DNA of 64,000 bases from Paraburkholderia sp. (GTDB lineage Bacteria > Pseudomonadota > Gammaproteobacteria > Burkholderiales > Burkholderiaceae): NCBI RefSeq assembly GCF_004298475.1, contig NZ_SCRP01000031.1:41280-105279 (forward strand), given 5' to 3'. Under the pieces are notes generated by a model. It had not been told where the DNA came from and made no database searches. It saw only the letters and a program-made list of their open reading frames with translations. Positions 61,174-64,000 of the stretch are shown one piece after another (the stretch's first letter is position 1; every line of letters starts with the position of its first letter). The translations under genes and the position numbers were made by a program.

Positions 61174-63210
61174 TCAATGATCGGTCGGCTCGACCGACGG
61201 CATTCGCCGGTAGATGGTGGTGCGCGATACGCCGAGCGCGCGCGCCGCCGCGGATACGTTTCCGCCATGGTGGGTGAGCGCGGAGGCGATTGCTGCCGTC
61301 GCGACGTCCTGCAAGCGCGTGTTAGCCGTGGCCTGGACATCCGCATTGGGCTGCGCAACTGGTGTAACCGGCGTAACCGGTGTACCCGGCGTATCGCACG
61401 GCGTTGGCGTATTGCGGCAACTGACGTTGTCGAAGAAATCGTCGGGCAGATGTTCGCGCCGGATTACGCCATCTTCGTCGACCATGGCCGCAGCCGTGCG
61501 CAGCAGGTTGCAAAGCTGCCGGAAATTGCCCGGCCAGGCACAGCTTTCGAATAGCGCCATCACTTCGGGCTCGATGCTCAGTGACGGCTGGTGCGCGCTC
61601 TCTTGCGCATTTCCGTACGCGTTTCCGTGCGACTCGTACTGCAGCATCTTCTGGACGACGATGGCCAGGTCGGTACGGTCGCGCAACGGTGGCAGCCGCA
61701 CCGTGAGGCCGTTGAGCCGGTAATAGAGGTCCTCGCGGAAACGGTTCTGAGCGATCATGTCGCGCAAGTCGCGGTGCGTTGCGCAGATGATCGAGAGGTT
61801 CACGGGAATGGCCTTCGTCGAACCGAGCGGATTGACGACCCGCTCCTGCAGCACGCGCAACAGCCGCGCTTGTAACGGATGCGGCATGTCGCCGATTTCG
61901 TCGAGGAAAAGCGTGCCGCCGTCGGCCTGCAGCAGTTTGCCGATGGCTCCCTTGCGTCGCGCGCCGGTAAATGCGCCTTCTTCATAGCCGAACAGTTCGG
62001 ATTCGATCAGCGATTCCGGGATCGACGCGCAATTGACTGCCGTGAACGGTCCGTCACGCCGCGACGAATCGTTATGGATCGCCTGCGCGAGCAGTTCCTT
62101 GCCCGTGCCGGTTTCGCCGGTGATCAAGATCGGGATGTCCTTGTCGATGACCTTGCGCACCTTGGTGATCACCGACGCGACCTGCGGGTCTCCGGTATCG
62201 AGATATTTGAGCCGCGATAATCCTGCCGCCGCGCCCTGAGCCTGAGCGCCGGTCGCGCGTGCGGATGGATTAGCCGTGTCGTGCACCTCGGGCGGTCGGT
62301 TGCCGGGCATTTGTGCGGCGCGCCGGAACTGCACGCGTGCGCACACCACCGCACTATTGCCGAGGTTCAGCATCAGATGCTGGTCGGCGCTGGTGCGCAT
62401 GCGTTCGATCAGTTGCGCGCACGTCACGTCGAACAGCGACGGCAGCGTGTGCGCGCGCAACGCGGCGAGCGGCATACCGAGCTGGAATTGCGCGCTGCGG
62501 TTCGCGGACAGGAACCGGCCGTCTGCCGTGAACGCGACGATCCCTTCCATCAACGTACCGAGGAACTCGGGCCGTCCATGGAAGGACACGCGCAGGGCTT
62601 CCCGAAAGGTTGCCGTAAACAGATGGTTCTCGATCATCTGCACGGACATCCTGGCGAGCGCCATCGTGTGCTGGTGATAACTGCGGTGGTCGCCGGTTAC
62701 GTCGAGTACGCCGGCCACATCGCCGTACGGGTCGAGGATCGGCACGCTCGAACAGGTCATGAAGTGATTCGCGGCGAGGTAGTGCTGATCGCCGTGGACG
62801 ACCATCGGGCGCAATTCGGCGAGCGCCGTGCCGATCGCGTTGGTGCCCTGCTGGTCTTCAGCCCAGTTCGCACCGGCTAGCAGTGCGACCTTCGCGGCGC
62901 GGGGAAGAAAGTCGTCGTCGCCGATCGAGTGCAGGATCAGGCCTTGTGCGTCGGTGAGCACGATCATGCTGTGCGTGTTGGCGATCTGTTCGTGCAGCGT
63001 CTCCATCACCGGCATTGCTTGCATGCACAACACGTGGTTCTGCTCGCGCTTGAGTTCGAGCGCCGTGCTCGAAAGGACGTCGTAGTCGGGTCGTGTGCCC
63101 ACCAGCAGGCCGAACGTCTCGGATCGCTCGTGGGCCTTCTTGATTTCCGCTGGTGGCCGGTTAGCCGGCGTGCCGCCTGCCGCGGCCGCCTGAGGAACGT
63201 CATCGCGCAT
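61174..63210 (-). CDS. Sigma-54-dependent activator, AcoR family
   Basis: A 678-residue enhancer-binding protein from ATG 63210 with GGAGGAGACA upstream. A GAF-type sensor domain spans about 70-200 ([20 protein letters not shown] is typical of AcoR) and a PAS-like segment about 215-290. The AAA+ domain has Walker A GETGTGKE 365-372, the sigma-54 contact loop GAFTGA 412-417 and Walker [11 protein letters not shown] Fis helix-turn-helix ends the protein ([21 protein letters not shown]). [13 protein letters not shown] linker precedes the helix-turn-helix. It probably senses an alcohol or aldehyde signal and activates the three -24/-12 promoters in this window. Confidence 0.93.
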   Translation of the reverse strand: MRDDVPQAAAAGGTPANRPPAEIKKAHERSETFGLLVGTRPDYDVLSSTALELKREQNHVLCMQAMPVMETLHEQIANTHSMIVLTDAQGLILHSIGDDDFLPRAAKVALLAGANWAEDQQGTNAIGTALAELRPMVVHGDQHYLAANHFMTCSSVPILDPYGDVAGVLDVTGDHRSYHQHTMALARMSVQMIENHLFTATFREALRVSFHGRPEFLGTLMEGIVAFTADGRFLSANRSAQFQLGMPLAALRAHTLPSLFDVTCAQLIERMRTSADQHLMLNLGNSAVVCARVQFRRAAQMPGNRPPEVHDTANPSARATGAQAQGAAAGLSRLKYLDTGDPQVASVITKVRKVIDKDIPILITGETGTGKELLAQAIHNDSSRRDGPFTAVNCASIPESLIESELFGYEEGAFTGARRKGAIGKLLQADGGTLFLDEIGDMPHPLQARLLRVLQERVVNPLGSTKAIPVNLSIICATHRDLRDMIAQNRFREDLYYRLNGLTVRLPPLRDRTDLAIVVQKMLQYESHGNAYGNAQESAHQPSLSIEPEVMALFESCAWPGNFRQLCNLLRTAAAMVDEDGVIRREHLPDDFFDNVSCRNTPTPCDTPGTPVTPVTPVAQPNADVQATANTRLQDVATAAIASALTHHGGNVSAAARALGVSRTTIYRRMPSVEPTDH

Positions 63211-63851
63211 TGTCTCCTCCGGAGAATGTGGCCGGTCGTTTTCCGGACTGTTTTCAATCCATAAAGCAAGTACCGGGCCAAACAAGCACGCGGCATACGC
63301 GATTTTCCAGGGCAGGTGGCGAGCAAGGTACCGATGAACGGACCCGCGCCTTGGCTGCTGTCTGCGCGCAATACAAAACAAATCAAATCAAATCAATTGC
63401 GGCTCGCTGCGAAATACCGGGAGCGGCATCGTCGAAACTGAAAATCAGAAGATTAGGTCCATTCAGACAAACGAATCACAGCGTCGTTAGTTCAGTCACG
63501 CGCCTGGGGTTGTGTCGAATGCAACAAGAGGGCCAACGTGCGATTCGGTCGGACTCGCGCCAAAGAATAGTTTTCGTGCGGTTGTTTGGCAGCGCAACGG
63601 CTATCGAAATCACGGGTATGGCGTGCAACTGTTCAGAAAATGATCAGGGTGCGTCGTATTTGGGCAGTGGGGGAGCGCGTCTTTACTCCTTTCCCTTGGA
63701 ATCAGGCGCTTTCAGACTTTGGCACGGTTCGTGCTGTCAGTTATTCGGGTCACTTCGAGCCGCAGAATCAATGGAGATTTTTCTAAACAGTTTCACCATG
63801 TTCAGGCCGCGAAACGGCCGGAATATGCAGTGAAGGAGACAGGGAGAGAAG
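63211..63851. other. Divergent regulatory region between activator and acs
   Basis: 641 bp without a convincing gene. It holds TGTGTCGAATGCAACA at 63511-63526, similar to the site upstream of the alcohol dehydrogenase, and the sigma-54 promoter at 63720. Confidence 0.5.
63720..63734 (+). promoter_or_regulatory. Sigma-54 promoter of acs
   Basis: TGGCACGGTTCGTGC matches the -24/-12 consensus with one mismatch (GTGC for TTGC) and correct spacing. It shares TGGCACGG and GTGC with the element before the alcohol dehydrogenase. 118 bp upstream of the acs ATG. Confidence 0.7.
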
Positions 63852-64000
63852 ATGTCTACGATTGAATCAGTTCTTCAAGAGCACCGCGTGTTCGCGCCGT
63901 CCGCGCAAATGGTGGCGAATGCGACGGTGTCGGGCATGGATGCCTACAACGCACTGTGCGCGGAAGCCGAGCGCGATTACGAGGGCTTCTGGGCGCGTCT
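63852..64000 (+). CDS. acs: Acetyl-CoA synthetase, 3' part outside window
   Basis: The first 49 residues, [20 protein letters not shown] onward through [20 protein letters not shown], are the typical N-terminus of AMP-forming acetate-CoA ligase. AGGGAGAGAAG precedes ATG 63852. The enzyme converts acetate, ATP and CoA to acetyl-CoA, the last step of alcohol use coded in this region. The gene runs off the right edge, so the catalytic Lys region cannot be seen. Confidence 0.9.
   Translation, partial: MSTIESVLQEHRVFAPSAQMVANATVSGMDAYNALCAEAERDYEGFWAR

Overview
The window is chromosomal DNA of a high-GC betaproteobacterium, most probably Paraburkholderia or a close relative in Burkholderia sensu lato. 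The signs are the general secretion cluster with gspC inverted between gspF and gspG, two Burkholderia-type 16-strand porins, a betaproteobacterial pel operon and generally high GC content. I saw no rRNA, tRNA, CRISPR array or intact mobile element. The only mobile-element trace is a decayed IS630-type transposase fragment beside a truncated ompW.

Layout. Positions 1-3380 hold a LysR-controlled set: aldo/keto reductase (cut by the window edge), a small membrane protein, a MoaF-like protein, an MFS exporter and the divergent lysR. The same TTTGA-N7-TCAAA palindrome lies about 90 bp upstream of both the reductase and the exporter. A small Ala/Gln-rich protein and a chemotaxis receptor follow. 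Positions 5699-19536 are a complete pelABCDEFG exopolysaccharide operon on the minus strand, plus an eighth gene for a stand-alone GH114-type hydrolase. PelA seems to have lost the hydrolase Glu that the stand-alone protein keeps. Positions 20140-31628 are a mixed region: lysR remnant, small proteins, CoA-transferase, a large GAF-GGDEF-globin-like-GAF-EAL cyclic-di-GMP protein, an orphan branched-chain amino acid binding protein, an L-cysteine desulfidase homologue, and a TetR/short-chain dehydrogenase pair with two candidate operators.

Positions 32289-43871 encode a type II secretion system (gspDEF, inverted gspC, gspGHIJKLMN) with a three-copy 49-bp hairpin repeat between gspM and gspN. A SPOR/phosphodiester glycosidase lipoprotein, a hemerythrin-like protein, cytochrome b561 and the IS630/ompW scar follow.

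Positions 48868-64000 are the most coherent part and read as an alcohol-to-acetyl-CoA system. It has a PQQ alcohol dehydrogenase with the Asp-Tyr-Asp signature of lanthanide-dependent enzymes, then a natural fusion of a XoxJ-like periplasmic binding domain to a XoxG-like cytochrome c, then a high-potential iron-sulfur protein and two porins. On the opposite strand are aldehyde dehydrogenase, a TonB-dependent receptor, TonB, ExbB and ExbD. An AcoR-type sigma-54 activator and the start of acetyl-CoA synthetase complete it. Good -24/-12 (sigma-54) promoter candidates stand in front of the alcohol dehydrogenase, the aldehyde dehydrogenase and acs, so the activator between them probably drives all three steps. 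The TonB genes lie downstream of the aldehyde dehydrogenase on the same strand and may import the metal (lanthanide chelate) that the dehydrogenase needs. That last link is inference.
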